Source: Gordionus sp. m RMFG-2023
Lineage: Eukaryota > Nematomorpha > Gordioida > Chordodea > Parachordodidae
Length of the DNA: 64,000 nucleotides
Direction: 5' to 3'
Assembly (NCBI RefSeq): GCF_954871325.1
Contig: NC_088775.1
Coordinates: forward strand, 60,489,561 to 60,553,560
Shown piece by piece: positions 12,374-23,871 of this stretch. The first letter of the stretch is position 1. Each line of letters begins with the position of its first letter. The notes below the pieces were generated by a model. It made no database searches. It saw only the letters and a program-made list of their open reading frames with translations, and was not told the origin of the DNA. Both the position numbers and the translations under genes were made by a program.

Positions 12374-13221
12374 TAGAGGTCTGCATTGGGCCGGTTTTTG
12401 GACCAAAAGCCGGCCCATCCAATGTTTAAAAAAAATTTAACCCGCCCATAGTTTTCAAAAAAATATATATCCACACGCCCCCCCCCCATTTGTCTAAAAT
12501 TCTTTACCCGCCCGCCCATTTATAAAATTTTTTTTAACCCAAGACCGCTTATAAAATTTAATTATGGTCATTCTTTCATTTTTTTTGAGCATCTAATAAA
12601 AATATTTCAGCATTACACCTACAAAAAGTTTATAATTTAGGAAATTAATATTAAGTATAAAAATAATCAATGTAAATTATGGACAATTTATTTAATCAAA
12701 TTGAATATTTATGAAAAAAATATAAATGTAAAATTAATATTATATATAATTATAATGCAAAAATAATAATGAATCGACATTTTCTGGATTCAAACACGTT
12801 CTTCTTTGTTCTAAAAATCTTCTAGCAATGCTAAATCCGCGTTCGGAAGAAGCACTAGAAAAGTTTTATTACATTCCCATAAAAGGAAATTTTTAATAGA
12901 CAAAAATGTTTATTTATTCTAAGAAAAAAGTTTTATTGTTGTGTTTATTACATAATATGGTTAATGTTCTTCACTTAAAAAAAAACGATTGGTACAATAA
13001 AAAAAGAAATATTGTTATAGATCATTTAAACAATTATTTTTTTTAGTTTGTTTTTGAACAAAAATTTTAAATTTCCTTAACCCGCCAGCCCTTTGTTTAA
13101 ATTTCTTAACTCGCTCACCCAGCCCGCCCATAATTTCAATTTTTTAACCCGCCCGCCTGCCTGCCTGCCCATTCTCGAAAATATTTTTACCCACCCTTCG
13201 CCCGCCCATTGCAGACCTATA
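12374..13221. mobile_element. hAT relic, GGTCTGCATTGGGC family
   Basis: An 848-bp internally deleted element. Left end TAGAGGTCTGCATTGGGC, right end GCCCATTGCAGACCTATA. The flanking 8-mers CGGAAGCA (12,366-12,373) and CGGAAGCC (13,222-13,229) match at 7 of 8, the hAT TSD length. CCCGCCCA-type words repeat inside both ends. On the minus strand near 12,780-12,865 is the hallmark hAT C-terminal dimerisation motif: SSASSERGFSIARRFLEQRR, then CLNPENVDSLLF. The rest of the transposase is missing, so it depends on others for movement. The same family occurs at 23.57-23.86 and 56.14-57.86 kb. Confidence 0.85.
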
Positions 13222-13314
13222 CGGAAGCCACATTAATTTTCATAGGTCACGTGATTTGAGAGCCCAACGTCCTTAAATCTTTATGTTTTAATTAGCCATG
13301 TATCTTTATCAGTA

Positions 13315-13395
13315 TCCATAGCCAGGTTCTTTTATCAGTAACCTTTTTCTCAAAATCCAAAGCCAGGTTCTTTTATCAGTTATCTTTTTTTCCAA
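13315..13395. repeat. Tandem duplication, about 45 bp
   Basis: The phrase AGCCAGGTTCTTTTATCAGT occurs twice (about 13,320 and 13,362) followed by similar ACCTTTTT/ATCTTTTT words. Confidence 0.6.
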
Positions 13396-13495
13396 TATTT
13401 TATCATTAATAATCCCATGTTTTCCCATATAATTGTTCCAATAATGTTCATCACTAAGAATAATCGATTTCCACCAATCACCACATTTCCATAAG

Positions 13496-14508
13496 CAGAG
13501 TTGTTAAGGAGCGGCGTTACACTTTTTAAAAAATACCTGGAGCTGCACCTCCTTTTAAAAATCAGGATCAGGAGCTAGCTCCTTTTAGGGCTGGGCTCCA
13601 CCGCTCTTTTAAATTTAATGTATAAATTAAATTATTTTTTAAATTTAAATCTATTTATTAATTAAAATTAAATAAAAATGAAATTTTATTTTATTTATGC
13701 ATAATAAATGTTGAGCCGATTTTTATATTGGTTTTTCATCTAATCTAAAATATTAAACATCAAGTTTTTCTTTCTTTTTATATTGAAAATTTCTTGGAAA
13801 ATTTCGTGAGTCAAATTTAAAAATAGTTTACATCAGAAGAAGAAATCGAAATCGAAATAAAAAATAAATTATCTATTTAAATACCTTTATTGCAGATTTT
13901 AAAATGTTTATAATGATCAAAATATCATTTCGGCTATTATCCATCCTGCATTCAAATTAAATTGGGAATGGACAAAATGTACCCAAAATATGGAACTAAA
14001 ATAAAAATTAATTAATTTTTTTTAAGAAAACAAATTTTTGATGCAAAATAGCTACTAGTTCATGGAAACCTTGCAATGATTTAGAAGATTTTTTAGGATT
14101 CCATGAAATTGATCATCAGGAAGAATATATTGCACAAATATTTTTTAAATAATGATTTCAAAATTACTATTTTTGATAAATTTCCTGAATTAAAAAATAT
14201 TTTTATAAAATGCAATACCCCGCTTCCCTCTAATGCGCCTGTTTAGTATTGCTAAATAGGTTTTAGGGGCGAAGTCGGGATGTTTGTTAGATTCTAATTT
14301 CGAAACTTTATCACTTTTAAAAGCTAATAAAAGATTATAAATATTTTGATATATCATTAAATATAAATAAAACTTTTTTGATAAAAAAATATGATTTGGT
14401 TTCGTGTACTTTCTAAAAAAATGAAAATCAAAAGAGCGGCTACGGAGTGGCACTAAATTACTTGGAGCGGGAGCTAGCTACTTTTAAAAAGGAGCGTTAA
14501 CAACTCTG
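13496..14508 (+). mobile_element. hAT relic with transposase C-terminus
   Basis: A 1,013-bp element with inverted ends CAGAGTTGTTAAGGAGCG and CGTTAACAACTCTG, and inner GGAGC/GCTCC words repeated near both ends. Flanks TCCATAAG (13,488-13,495) and CCCTTAAG (14,509-14,516) agree at 6 of 8. Plus-strand remnants of a hAT transposase remain: IIHPAFKLNWEWTKC near 13,935-13,985 and KCNTPLPSNAPV near 14,205-14,245, the latter matching the conserved phrase before the LFS block of the dimerisation domain, followed by a degenerate FRNFITFKS-type end. Stop codons interrupt it and the catalytic core is gone. The minus-strand open frame at 14,190-14,453 is a shadow. Confidence 0.8.
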
Positions 14509-14736
14509 CCCTTAAGTAATAGATTTTACCATATTTTCATATACATTCAAATGATTGTTAAATTTTTATCAACAAATTTCCAAAGATTCACATTTCTCAA
14601 AATTTTTCTGCTTTATTCTTTTGCAATTTTATTCAAATTAGTTATCAATCAGCATGAACTTTTCATTTTTACCAAATTAACTATTTTTATAAAATTTTCT
14701 GCAAATTCCTTCGTCAACCAATTTTTGTTTGTCACC

Positions 14737-14875
14737 GTAATGTATTTAAATAAATTGATTTTTTATATTTGCTTAAAGCTACAATTTATTACAATTTATA
14801 AAAATAGAAAAACATATATATATATCTGATCATATTAAATTAATAGTTCTCAATAAATTATTTTGATACATTTCA
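14737..14875 (+). repeat. 5' LTR of the gypsy fossil
   Basis: Starts GTAATGTATTTAAATAAATT and ends TTGATACATTTCA. Near-identical to 17,372-17,504, with small length differences in the TA-rich middle. Confidence 0.75.
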
Positions 14876-17371
14876 TTTAGCGACGATTTATTTTCAAGTC
14901 ATTTTTGACGACGATGAATTATTTTAAATAAAAAGATTAAACTATACCCTAACGAAGACTCTAAAGAAAATATTTCTGAAGAAAAACGAAGAAACATCAA
15001 CACCTACTCAATTTCATATTCCAGAATTCGTAAAAGATAGTTAATATTCAGGATTACCTATATAATATAGAACTCATTTTCAAGGTAAAAAATATTTTCG
15101 ACCAAAATAAAAAAAAAGATTTATTATTGGCCTATATAGGCACTGAAAATTTAATTAAAATTAAAAAATTTTATTTTCCAAATAATTTAGATATATAAAT
15201 TATTTTAACTAATATTTCAACGTTTTATGCTAAACTTATTAAAGGGAATTCCTATGGTTAGTGTATTTTTTAGACGATGTAATTATTGCAGGCGAGATAA
15301 ATTTTGATCATATAGTTAATCTAGAAGAAGTATTAAGAAGATTTGATAAGGCTGGACTGACAACGACGACTGATAAAATTAAAATTGGAGAAAAGTCAGT
15401 TACTTATTTAGGTCATGTTATTGATGAATTTAGAATTCATCCGACCGAAGATAAGATTAATGCTATAAAAAAATTGAATGTTAAAGAATTACGTTCGTTT
15501 TTGGTAATGGTAAATTATCATGAATCGTTTATTAAAAATTTACATTCTATTTGTGCACCTTTACGTTGACTAACGAGTAAAAATGTGAGTTGGTTTTGGT
15601 CAGCTAAAGAAGATAAAATATTTAATGTAGTTAAAAAAATATTATCAAAAGAAGATACAATAATTCCTTATTCAACCGATATTCCTGTCGTGATTTCTTG
15701 TGGCGCTTCCGAAGATGGTCTAGGAGCTGTTATTGAACACCGATTTCTTACTGGCCAGGAGAAACCGATTGCTTACGCATCGAGGGCACTTTCGGCGGCT
15801 GAAAATAATTACGCCACTATTGATCGGGATGCTTCGGCGATCATGTTCGCTATCGAGAAGTTTCATCGATATGTTTATGGAAGACATTTTATTTTGGTTA
15901 CAGATCATAAAATATATCTTAGGTGATAAAAGAGACCTAAATAAAATAACAAATAACCGTTTAATACGATGGGCCACGAAGCTTTTAAATTACGACTATG
16001 AGATAATTCATAGGCCGGGTAATCAAAACAGATGCGCCGACGCTCTATCCCTTTTGGGGGTAGAGAGAGAGAAGATTAATGAAGTTAAAAAAAAAATTTG
16101 AAAATGAAATTAGAGAAGTAAAGATAAATTTAATAGAAGATTTATCGTTCACTCGAAGTAAAGTTATAAGTGAAACGATCAATGATATAAATCTAAAAGA
16201 GATCATTAAATTAATAAAAAATCATGCATATTGATAATATGAATAATTATTCGGAAAGTTTAAAAATATTCATCTTAATTAAAGATAATATTTCTTTCGA
16301 AGAAGGGCTATTATTTTATAATGATAGAATCATCATTCCTGATAACCTAAAAAAAGAGGTTTTGAATGTTATCCATCAAGGACATCCGGGGATAGTAAGG
16401 ATGAAATCCTTATGGTCTTCTGGACAAATCTTGATCGAGATGTTGAAGAATTCGTCAAAAACTGCAAGAGTTGTCAGCAAGGAAGACCGGGAGCCAGAGA
16501 AGTACCATTATACAATTGGAATATTCCTACCCGACCTTGGGAAAGAATACACGTTGATTTGTCAGGCCCCATGTCTGGAAAGTACTGGTTAATTTGCGTA
16601 GACGCTTTCACTAAATGGGTTGAAGTTGCAATTTTAACACATATTAATTCGACTAGTGTAATAAATAATCTGCGTAATTATTTCGCTAGATTTGGTTTAC
16701 CTCGTTACATTTCAGTTAACGATACTCAGTTTACTGGATCTGAATTCAAAACGTTTTTTTTTAAAATAATATAAAACATTTTAGATCGACCCCTTATAGC
16801 CCCAAATCGAATGGTTTGGCTGAGCGTTATATACGTAAGATAAAGACACGTTTCTACGCTGGAAGGAAAAGTGGGATTCCGGACCAGTTAAATTTAGCGA
16901 ATGTTTTAATTACACACCGAAATACTCTAAACGCAACTACCGGTAAATACCCTGCCGAAATGATGTTTGGAAGGCCGCTCAGGACAACGTTAGATCAATG
17001 GAAATTATCTACGAGAGAAAGGACTAAAAACGCGTTATGGAAACAAAAAAATTATGATAGGAACGTTGAGCCCCGTGAATTTAAAGAGAAGCAAAAGGTT
17101 TGGGTAAAAAACGAAAGGACTGTGGGATGGCATGAAGGAACAGTGGTTCAACGGAAAAGTGCGATATTGTATGATGTTGAGTCTGAGGGTATTGTAAAAA
17201 ATAAGCATACCGACCAACTGAGGGAAGCTCATGTACAAGCTAAAGAAACACCCATAACAATGACTGAGGATTTGGACATTGCAGAACATAATGGAAATAT
17301 AACTCTAGAAAAAAGAGTTTCGAAACCCCCATTACGTTATTATGATGAATTCAATTTATAGTGGGGAGAAC

Positions 17372-17504
17372 TGTAATGTATTTAAATAAATTGATTTTTT
17401 ATATTTGCTTAAAGCTACAATTTATTACAATTTATAAAAATAGAAAAACATATATATATCATATTAAATTAATAGTTTTCAATAAATTATTTTGATACAT
17501 TTCA
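17372..17504 (+). repeat. 3' LTR of the gypsy fossil
   Basis: Starts TGTAATGTATTTAAATAAAT directly after a G/A-rich polypurine tract and ends GATACATTTCA. The final part is then duplicated once more outside the element as a 27-bp direct repeat (to about 17,540). Confidence 0.75.
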
Positions 17505-17540
17505 TTACCAATTATTTTGATACATTTCATTACCAATTAT

Positions 17541-18214
17541 TATAATTCATTATTTTGTTCATTTTAAATCAGATATAATTGTTTCATTTCATAATTATCT
17601 CAATATCAGATTTCATGATCATAATTCATTCATATACCATTAATATATTTTCTAATTTAAATTCATTATCAACCATAATTTTATCTTTATCCATAATTTA
17701 ATTTCATAAAATATCCAATACATTAATATTTCTCAAACAAATAACATATTTATAAAATAGTTCATACTTATGACATTTTCCAATTATTTCCTATCATTTA
17801 TTTCCAGGCGCGTATGCAGGAATTTGGTCTGGGGGGGGGGGGGGGATAATAAAATTTTTTAAGAAATATTATTGTTTTTTAAAAATATCAAGCATAAATT
17901 TATTAGGACTAATAACTATTTCTAATACACAATTTTAAATTTATGTGAATTATAAAAAAATTATATGTAAAGAATCACTTAAATGCCCCAAAATAGAAAT
18001 TTGAATTTTTTGAGCCTTTACACAAAAAGTTTCTTAGGAATAATTGCATTTTATATGTTATATATTTACAATGTAAAATCCAATCTTCGTTGTGATTGAG
18101 CTAATTTTTCAATTATCTCATCCTTGCTTGTCGTCAAATGCCTATGAATATTCAAAAGATCCAAACCTTTCAATCTACTTTCAGATGTTGTACTTCACTT
18201 CTTGGTATGCTTTT
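17541..18214. other. Spacer with a 15-G run
   Basis: A+T-rich apart from 17,808-17,845, which reads GGCGCGTATGCAGGAATTTG then GTCT and 15 consecutive G. A GC-rich word followed by a long G run in such a background looks like a truncated transposon terminus, but I cannot assign a family. Confidence 0.4.
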
Positions 18215-18465
18215 CAGAGACCTGGAGGCCCGGTCCCCGGGCTGGACAGTATTTTAATTTTTTTAAATATACCCGGGCCGGGCCCGAAATTTTTTTAAAA
18301 AAACACCCAAGCCGGGCCTGAAAATTTTATTTAAAAAAAAGCCGGGCCGGGCCTGAAAATTTTTTAAAAAAAGCCGAGTCGGGCCTAAAATTTTTAAAAT
18401 ATATCTAGGCCGGGCCGTAAAAAATCCGGGCCGTGCCCTGCAAATGGTATTTCTGCAGGCCTCTG
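18215..18465. mobile_element. hAT-type MITE, CCGGGCC-rich
   Basis: About 250 bp from CAGAGACCTGGAGGCCCGG to TTTCTGCAGGCCTCTG, inverted ends again of the AGAGACCTGCAG type. It holds five or so units of about 30 bp, each GCCGGGCCTGAAAATTTT-like. Flanking 8-mers do not match well. The reiterated GC words near the ends are what hAT transposases usually bind. Confidence 0.6.
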
Positions 18466-18479
18466 TTATTCTTCTTAAA

Positions 18480-18863
18480 AAAGAGAATGTTCTCTCATTA
18501 GTTTACTAATGGTAAGAGTTTATAAACCCTTTTAATACATTGGGAATTTAATCTAAAATGTGTTTGAAATAATGCAGAGCATCCAAAGCATTTTTTGGGA
18601 CTATATCAACCATTGTTAATCTTATAAACGTAGTTATTCAGCTAGTAAGGCATCATAAGATACTTTAACATCTTCATAATAAAAATCCAACAAATATTTT
18701 TTTTTTCTATCACCATCTGAAAAAGGTTGGAAAGGCTTTTGTGGAAGTAATATTTGCAGATTAGTAAGTGCTGCATGATGAATTAAAAATTCATTTATTT
18801 GGATTATAAATGTATCTGTATTTAAGATACACTCTTCTACTGATCCTATATTAATGTTTTAAC
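18480..18863 (-). pseudogene. Coding-like fragment left of the 18-kb insertion
   Basis: On the minus strand from 18,855 down to about 18,640 an open frame reads SVEECILNTDTFIIQINEF and later LLDFYYEDVKVSYDALLAE, then continues less clearly. It ends exactly at the TSD of the 18-kb element, and its presumed continuation is at 36,844-36,990 on the other side of that element. I do not recognise the protein. Given that the neighbouring fragments look faintly like a hAT transposase middle region (see 36,844 entry), it may be part of an older transposon rather than a host gene. Confidence 0.4.
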
Positions 18864-19015
18864 TAGTGTTCTTAAAAAGTCGAGTTCTTACGACTTGCGA
18901 CTCGAGTCGTAGTCGTAAGAAACGGCTCCGACTCAAGCCGATAAAGGAGCCGAATGAGCCGACTCACTTAGTCGGCGCATGTAGTCGGCTCGTGTATTGG
19001 ACTCGTTAGGTCTGC
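18864..19015. repeat. Left subterminal GAGCCGACT cluster
   Basis: About 150 bp with repeated GAGCCGA(C/A)T and AGTCGGC words plus a hairpin (CTTACGACTTGCGACTC with its inverse). Such clusters next to hAT ends usually bind transposase. The matching right cluster is 36,665-36,835. Confidence 0.7.
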
Positions 19016-19129
19016 TCAATTTTTTTGTTTTTTTATAAAATCTGGTAAATTGCTAAATTTTGGGAAAATGATTAATGTGAACAAAATTATAATAAGAATA
19101 TGTTGTTTTAGTTTTTCGTATTTTTTTGG

Positions 19130-19290
19130 CATAAATGGGCTAAAATAAGAATTGCTAACATGTTTAAATAAAATTTAGTGAAGATGTACAGTAGAAAAGT
19201 GACAATTGTCATAATCGTTGTTTTTAAAGTTTTTCGAATTTTTTTGATGTAAATGGGTAAAATAAGCATTGCTAACATGAGGTCCGTGAA
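19130..19290. repeat. Satellite A, left arm copy
   Basis: One to two units: GCTAACATGTTTAAATAAAA-like phrase, GTGAAGATGTAC, GACAATTGTCATAATCGTTG. The orientation is opposite to that at 36.02-36.60 kb, as expected for inverted arms. Confidence 0.8.
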
Positions 19291-20800
19291 GTTGTAGAAA
19301 CGATGTAAGGATCAATTACCAAAACCTATGCCATTATTTAGAGTCTTAATTAATCTTCAAACCAGACATCAGCGGAATCAAAGGTTATTGAGTTATAAGC
19401 AAAATAATGAAAGTGCGAAGATTTGCAGCTGTAGGAATGATTTGAGGATCAATTACCGAAATTTATACCATTATATAGCCCGTTAATTGATCTTCTATCC
19501 GGAAAGCAGCGGAATGAACCGTTACTGAGTTATGAGCAAAATAAGAAAGTGTTGGCACTTTGCCAAAACCGAAAATATAAAAATCACGATCTGAAACTTG
19601 GCAATTATTTAGGCTTTAATTTGTGCGTTAATAATTTCCAAACCGGATAACGATATCACTAACCGCAACCGAGTTATGACCTGTTTTTAAAGCGTGAAGT
19701 TGTAGAAATTATTTTAAAAAGTGAGGATCAATTACCAAAAACTATACCAAATTGTGGTGCGTTAATTGATCCTCCAGAATCTTTAAACCGCATATTAACG
19801 GAATAAACCGTTCGTGAGTTATAAGCAAAATAGAAAGGTTTTGGCATCTTGCCAAAATTAAAAATTTGAGCAATCATTTTTTTAGTTATAGCCAATATTT
19901 AGTACCTTAATTGATCCTCAAACGGAATGTCAAAAAAATTAAAGGCTATTGAGTTATAAGCAAAATAATGAAAGTGTGAAGATTTGCAGCTGTAGAAACG
20001 ATTTGAGGATCAATTACCGAAACTTATACCATTGTATAGCCCGTTAATTGATCCTAATTGATCTTCTATCCGGAAAGCAGCGGAATGAACCGTTACTGAG
20101 TTATGAGCAAAATAAGAAAGTGTTGGCACTTTGCCAAAACCCAAATAATAAAAGATCACGATCTGAAATTTGGCAATTATTTAGGCTTTAATTTGTGCGT
20201 TAATAATTTCCAAACCGGATATCGATATCACTAACCGCAACTGAGTTATGACCTGTTTTTATAGCGTGAAGTTGTAGGAATTTTTTTAAAAAGTGAGGAT
20301 CAATTACCAAAAATTATGCCAAAGTGTGGTGCGTTAATTGATCCTCCAGAATCTTTAAACCGCATATCAACGGAATAAACCGTTCATGAGTTATAAGCAA
20401 AATAGAAAAGTGTTGGCACTTTGCCAAAACCTAAAATAAATAAGATCATACTCTGAAACTTGGCAATTATGTAGTATTCAATATGTACATTAATAATCTG
20501 CAAACCGCGTATCCGTATCACCAACCGTGACCGAGTTATAATGGTTTTAAAAACATGAAGTTGGCGGAATTTTTCTTTAAAGTGAGGATCAACTACCGAA
20601 ATTTATTCCAAAGTGTTGAGCGTTAATCCTACAGAATCTTTAAACTGCATACCAAGGGAATAAACCGTTCGTGAGTTATGGGCAAAATTGAAAGGTTTTC
20701 GCATTTTGCCAAAATTTAAAATTCGAGCAATCATTTTTTAGTTAAAGCTAATATTTAGTGTTTTAATTGATCCTCCGAATCCTTATTTCAAGATCAAATT
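19286..20800. repeat. Satellite B array, left arm
   Basis: Complex tandem array. Shared subunit words are GGATCAATTACCAAAA, CGGAATAAACCGTT, GAGTTATAAGCAAAATA and GTTTTGGCAAAGTGCCAA. Larger phrases recur after about 560 bp (for example GAAGATTTGCAGCTGTAG near 19,421 and 19,978), so it is a higher-order repeat. It is matched in inverse order by 33,190-34,745. Confidence 0.85.
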
Positions 20801-21197
20801 TCGACCCGACAAATTATGGATATTATTAAATTTTATCGATTTAAAAGGACAATGATAAAGCTCGAAAGCCTATTATAAAGTATATTCCTTTTTTATTGAT
20901 AGATCTTAACTATTTTAAAAAATTAAGTAAACTTGAATTACAAGTAGCTATCTAGAAAAATTATGTATTATTTAATTTATCCAAGTATATCGGCCTTTAT
21001 GGCTTTTGTACTTGTCGTTATATTTTAATCTGTCGAAGATTTTTTATGTAATATAATAGTGAAGGAATGGTGAATAATGTTATGTACGAATAGTAATATA
21101 TAAATCAGAAAAAGCAACAACAGTATAATTTGTTTTAATCACGATATATATTTATTATAAGCGTGGGGGCGTTGTGTTCTAATTAATTAATGTTGTT
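20801..21197. repeat. Inner end of the left inverted arm
   Basis: Single-copy part of the arm, paired almost base for base with 32,807-33,200. The pairing ends at GTTCTAATTAATTAATGTT here and its inverse near 32,810. No coding signal. Confidence 0.8.
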
Positions 21198-22423
21198 GTG
21201 ATTAATATCATTATTTTATAATATTAATAAATATCCTAGAAATTATTTTTTTATTAATTATAATGTTTAATTAATTTTAAATATTAACCAGATGTGTTAA
21301 TAAATCAATTTTTTTCATTTACTAAAATTCTTTTAAAAATCATAAATAAATATTCCATCTTAATTAAATTTGGTAAGATTTTTAAATTTTATTTTTTAAA
21401 TTATATGGGTACATTTAGTACAAGGGAACGTTAGGACACTCTGATTATAATTTGAGCTATTATTTATAAGACTGGAAATTTGAGCTTAACATAGATAATT
21501 ACGTCATACATGATTAGCTAAAAAAATTTTGAAAAATATTTAGTATTTTAATTTTTACAGAAGAAGTTTTGGCATACCAAAATTAATATAAAATATTTGC
21601 CTTTATAGTTTCAAAAATCATAATAAATAGATTTTAGGAAATTTTAAACCTATTTCCCAATCTGGCAAACTTTTGGAATCAATAAACATGAATTAATATG
21701 ATTTTGGTTGATATTTATAAAGTTAGTGGGCTCGGTCATAGTTGGTCATAGTTGGTCATAGTATAACTGGGATACGCCATTTTAGCTCATTTTATAATTT
21801 TATTATTAATTTAGTATTTTGAATAATGAATAATTAAATACTTATCTTTCACTATGTTTATGATTAAATGAAATTTTTTTTTACAATTTTTTTTTTCTCA
21901 AAATAAATTTCCTAAATTTTGCTAAATTTTTTTTATATAGTTATTGATTATGAATTACACTATCAATAAAATCATATCTGTTATATCTAGTCTTACTGGA
22001 TTATTGATTTTAAATTTTTAAATTTATTTAGACCTCTATTTCACGAGTGTCCCAACTATCACATATGTGTGTCCCAACGTACACAGAGTCTGTCATGGTT
22101 GTTGCAAAAAAAAAATTTTTTTTTAAATTAAATTTTCTAAAAAAATATAATCTTTATAAAATATATATTAATTATTTCAAATAGCCAATACTTCTGGGAT
22201 TCAGAAGATGTTTTAATTATTCAGATTAGTCTATTAATATTTAAATTATTAAGGTTTGAACGAAAAGTGTCCAACCATCCCCGCTCTATTATCATTCAAT
22301 AAGCAGGCATATTAGCTAATCTTGTTAAACGGCTCGTTTTGAGAACATTATATTTATAATAACTATATATAATCATTATAACCATATCTATTGACGAATA
22401 TAATAATTCATTTTAGGACCGAC
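21198..22423. other. A+T-rich interior spacer
   Basis: No gene recognised. A tandem GTTGGTCATA word (three copies) lies near 21,738-21,765. Confidence 0.4.
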
Positions 22424-22500
22424 TTGTTTTTTAAAAAATATTTATCAGGCCCGGCACGGGTATTTTAAAAAAAAATTTCAGGCCCGGTGTAATCTCACAG
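22424..22500. repeat. Truncated CCGGGCC islet
   Basis: GC words GGCCCGGCACGGG and CAGGCCCGGTG as in the hAT-type islets; the right part is cut by the sequence leading into the next MITE. Confidence 0.45.
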
Positions 22501-22518
22501 ATCACTTTCACACGGATG

Positions 22519-22850
22519 CAATGACATATATATTACCTAGACTGACGATTCATTCATTAAAAGTGTACATCAATGCAAATTAGCTGGGGACGCCATCTTG
22601 CTTATAGTAATCATTATTAAAATTTTAAACGAGAGCCTAATTTATTCCTATATCTGATGCAAACTTTATTAAAGAATTACCTGATCATCGAGGTAATAAG
22701 GAAGCAAGTTATCAATTTAATAGTAGTTAACATGAGAATAATTATCATATGGGTTACTAAAATGGCGGGTCCAGCTGATTTGCATTCAAAGACCCATAAA
22801 AATGCATTTTAATAAATGAATCGTCAGTCTAGGTATTATATATGTCATTG
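22519..22850. mobile_element. 332-bp MITE with perfect 8-bp TSD
   Basis: Both ends read CAATGACATATATA and continue as an inverted repeat through CCTAGACTGACGATTCATT and, further in, CAGCTGG..CGCCAT words (over 80 bp in all). The flanks are identical: CACGGATG at 22,511-22,518 and 22,851-22,858. The same terminal sequence, diverged, starts at 46,750 in front of a THAP reading frame, so this looks like the non-autonomous partner of a P-like (THAP transposase) element; P elements make 8-bp TSDs. It is non-coding. Confidence 0.85.
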
Positions 22851-22860
22851 CACGGATGGG

Positions 22861-22910
22861 TTGTGAGATTTTGATGATAATGGCCCCCAATGTTTTTGAA
22901 GCGATAAATC
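22861..22910. repeat. GTGAGATTTTGATGAT block, copy 1
   Basis: GTGAGATTTTGATGAT followed by AATGGCCCCCAATGT and TTTGAAGCGATAAA. The same phrase occurs at about 31,453-31,500. It abuts the MITE TSD. Confidence 0.6.
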
Positions 22911-22944
22911 TAAAGCAAAAATTTTCATGACATGAATTTAAATG

Positions 22945-23295
22945 ATAATATAATATAGAGACGATAATGGTATAAAACCTAACTGTTAAATTATAATCTA
23001 TGTTTTAGAATAATATTTTAATAATGCTTTGCAAGATATATATATCGTTTCATTTTAAGAAATCATCTTTATTTTTTTAAGATTAAGTCGAATAATGAGA
23101 GCTGTAAAATCAAGGAACATCATTAAAGTTAAGGATATAAAATATAATATAGAGACAATAATGGTATCACACCTAAATATTTAATTATAATCTATGTTTT
23201 AAAATAATATTTTAGTAATGCTTTGTAAAATATATTGTTTCATTTCAAGAGCTCATCTTTATTTTAACATCATTAAAGTTAACAATATAATAAAA
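22945..23295. repeat. 192-bp tandem duplication
   Basis: AATATAGAGACGATAATGG near 22,952 and AATATAGAGACAATAATGG near 23,144 head two copies that continue through TAATCTATGTTTTA and TAATGCTTTG phrases. Confidence 0.7.
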
Positions 23296-23369
23296 TTTCT
23301 CTTTTTGATATATATAAATTTAATTTAAAAGTAGATTATATATAACAAATAAAATTAAGTATTATAAGG

Positions 23370-23450
23370 TGTGGTGGTTAGTCTAGTTAGTAAGACTTAC
23401 ATTACATATCCTCAAATTGCGGGTTCAAATCCATGTAGCGTACATTTTTT
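23370..23450 (+). other. tRNA-like (possible SINE head)
   Basis: TGGTTAGTCTAGTTAGTAAG resembles an RNA polymerase III A box region and GCGGGTTCAAATCC, about 35 bp further, an excellent B box. The acceptor-stem ends do not pair, so it is not a functional tRNA. A T run follows near 23,460. It could be the head of a tRNA-derived SINE or an old tRNA pseudogene. Confidence 0.45.
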
Positions 23451-23564
23451 ATAAATGTTTTTTTTTATCTATCTTATCTAAATAGTCGCCGCCTCTCTAT
23501 AGTTTTAAATTTATATTTTTAGTCTGCATATCATACCAAATAGTGTGTGATAAGATATGCAGAT

Positions 23565-23863
23565 TAGAGGTCTGTAATGGGCGGGTTTTTAGCGAAAAGA
23601 TTTATTTAACCTGCCCTCGCTCTCACTTATTTTTTTATATATATTTTGTTTTAAAATTATTTTATGGCTGGTTTGGCTCTTTATTTATTTTAATGTATTT
23701 TTAATTAAACATATAATATGGAATATTATGAAAAACTATTTACTGTTCTGCTCATTTTGCCTGAAAAATATCAAATTCTCCCAAATTTTTTAACCCTCTC
23801 GCCCAATGTTGAAAATATTTTTTTTAAAGTACGGGCGAAAAAACCACCCAATCCAGACCTCTA
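23565..23863. mobile_element. hAT MITE, GGTCTGCATTGGGC family
   Basis: 299 bp from TAGAGGTCTGTAATGGGCGG to CCCAATCCAGACCTCTA. Flanks ATGCAGAT (23,557-23,564) and GTTCAGAT (23,864-23,871) agree at 6 of 8. It has lost all transposase coding sequence, compared with the copies at 12.37 and 56.14 kb. Confidence 0.8.
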
Positions 23864-23871
23864 GTTCAGAT

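Larger units (their letters stand above)
14737..17504 (+). mobile_element. Ty3/gypsy fossil with short LTRs
   Basis: Direct repeats of about 135-139 bp at 14,737-14,875 and 17,372-17,504 bracket a plus-strand pol. A purine tract GTGGGGAGAA stands just before the right repeat, and the 5-mers TCACC and TTACC outside the repeats agree at 4 of 5. Pol parts in order: reverse transcriptase palm with YFLDDVIIAG (15,262-), RNase H with SCGASEDGLGAVIEH (about 15,700) and TDHK, integrase zinc-binding domain with HQGHPGI and CKSCQQGRP (16,370-16,480), integrase core with VDLSGPMSGKYWLICV (16,553-), and the GRPLRTTLDQWK tail phrase (about 16,970). Gag, protease and the first half of the reverse transcriptase are not recognised. 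It is broken, with several breaks. It is not closely related to the 37.8-43.3 kb element, and LTR differences suggest it is older. Confidence 0.85.
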
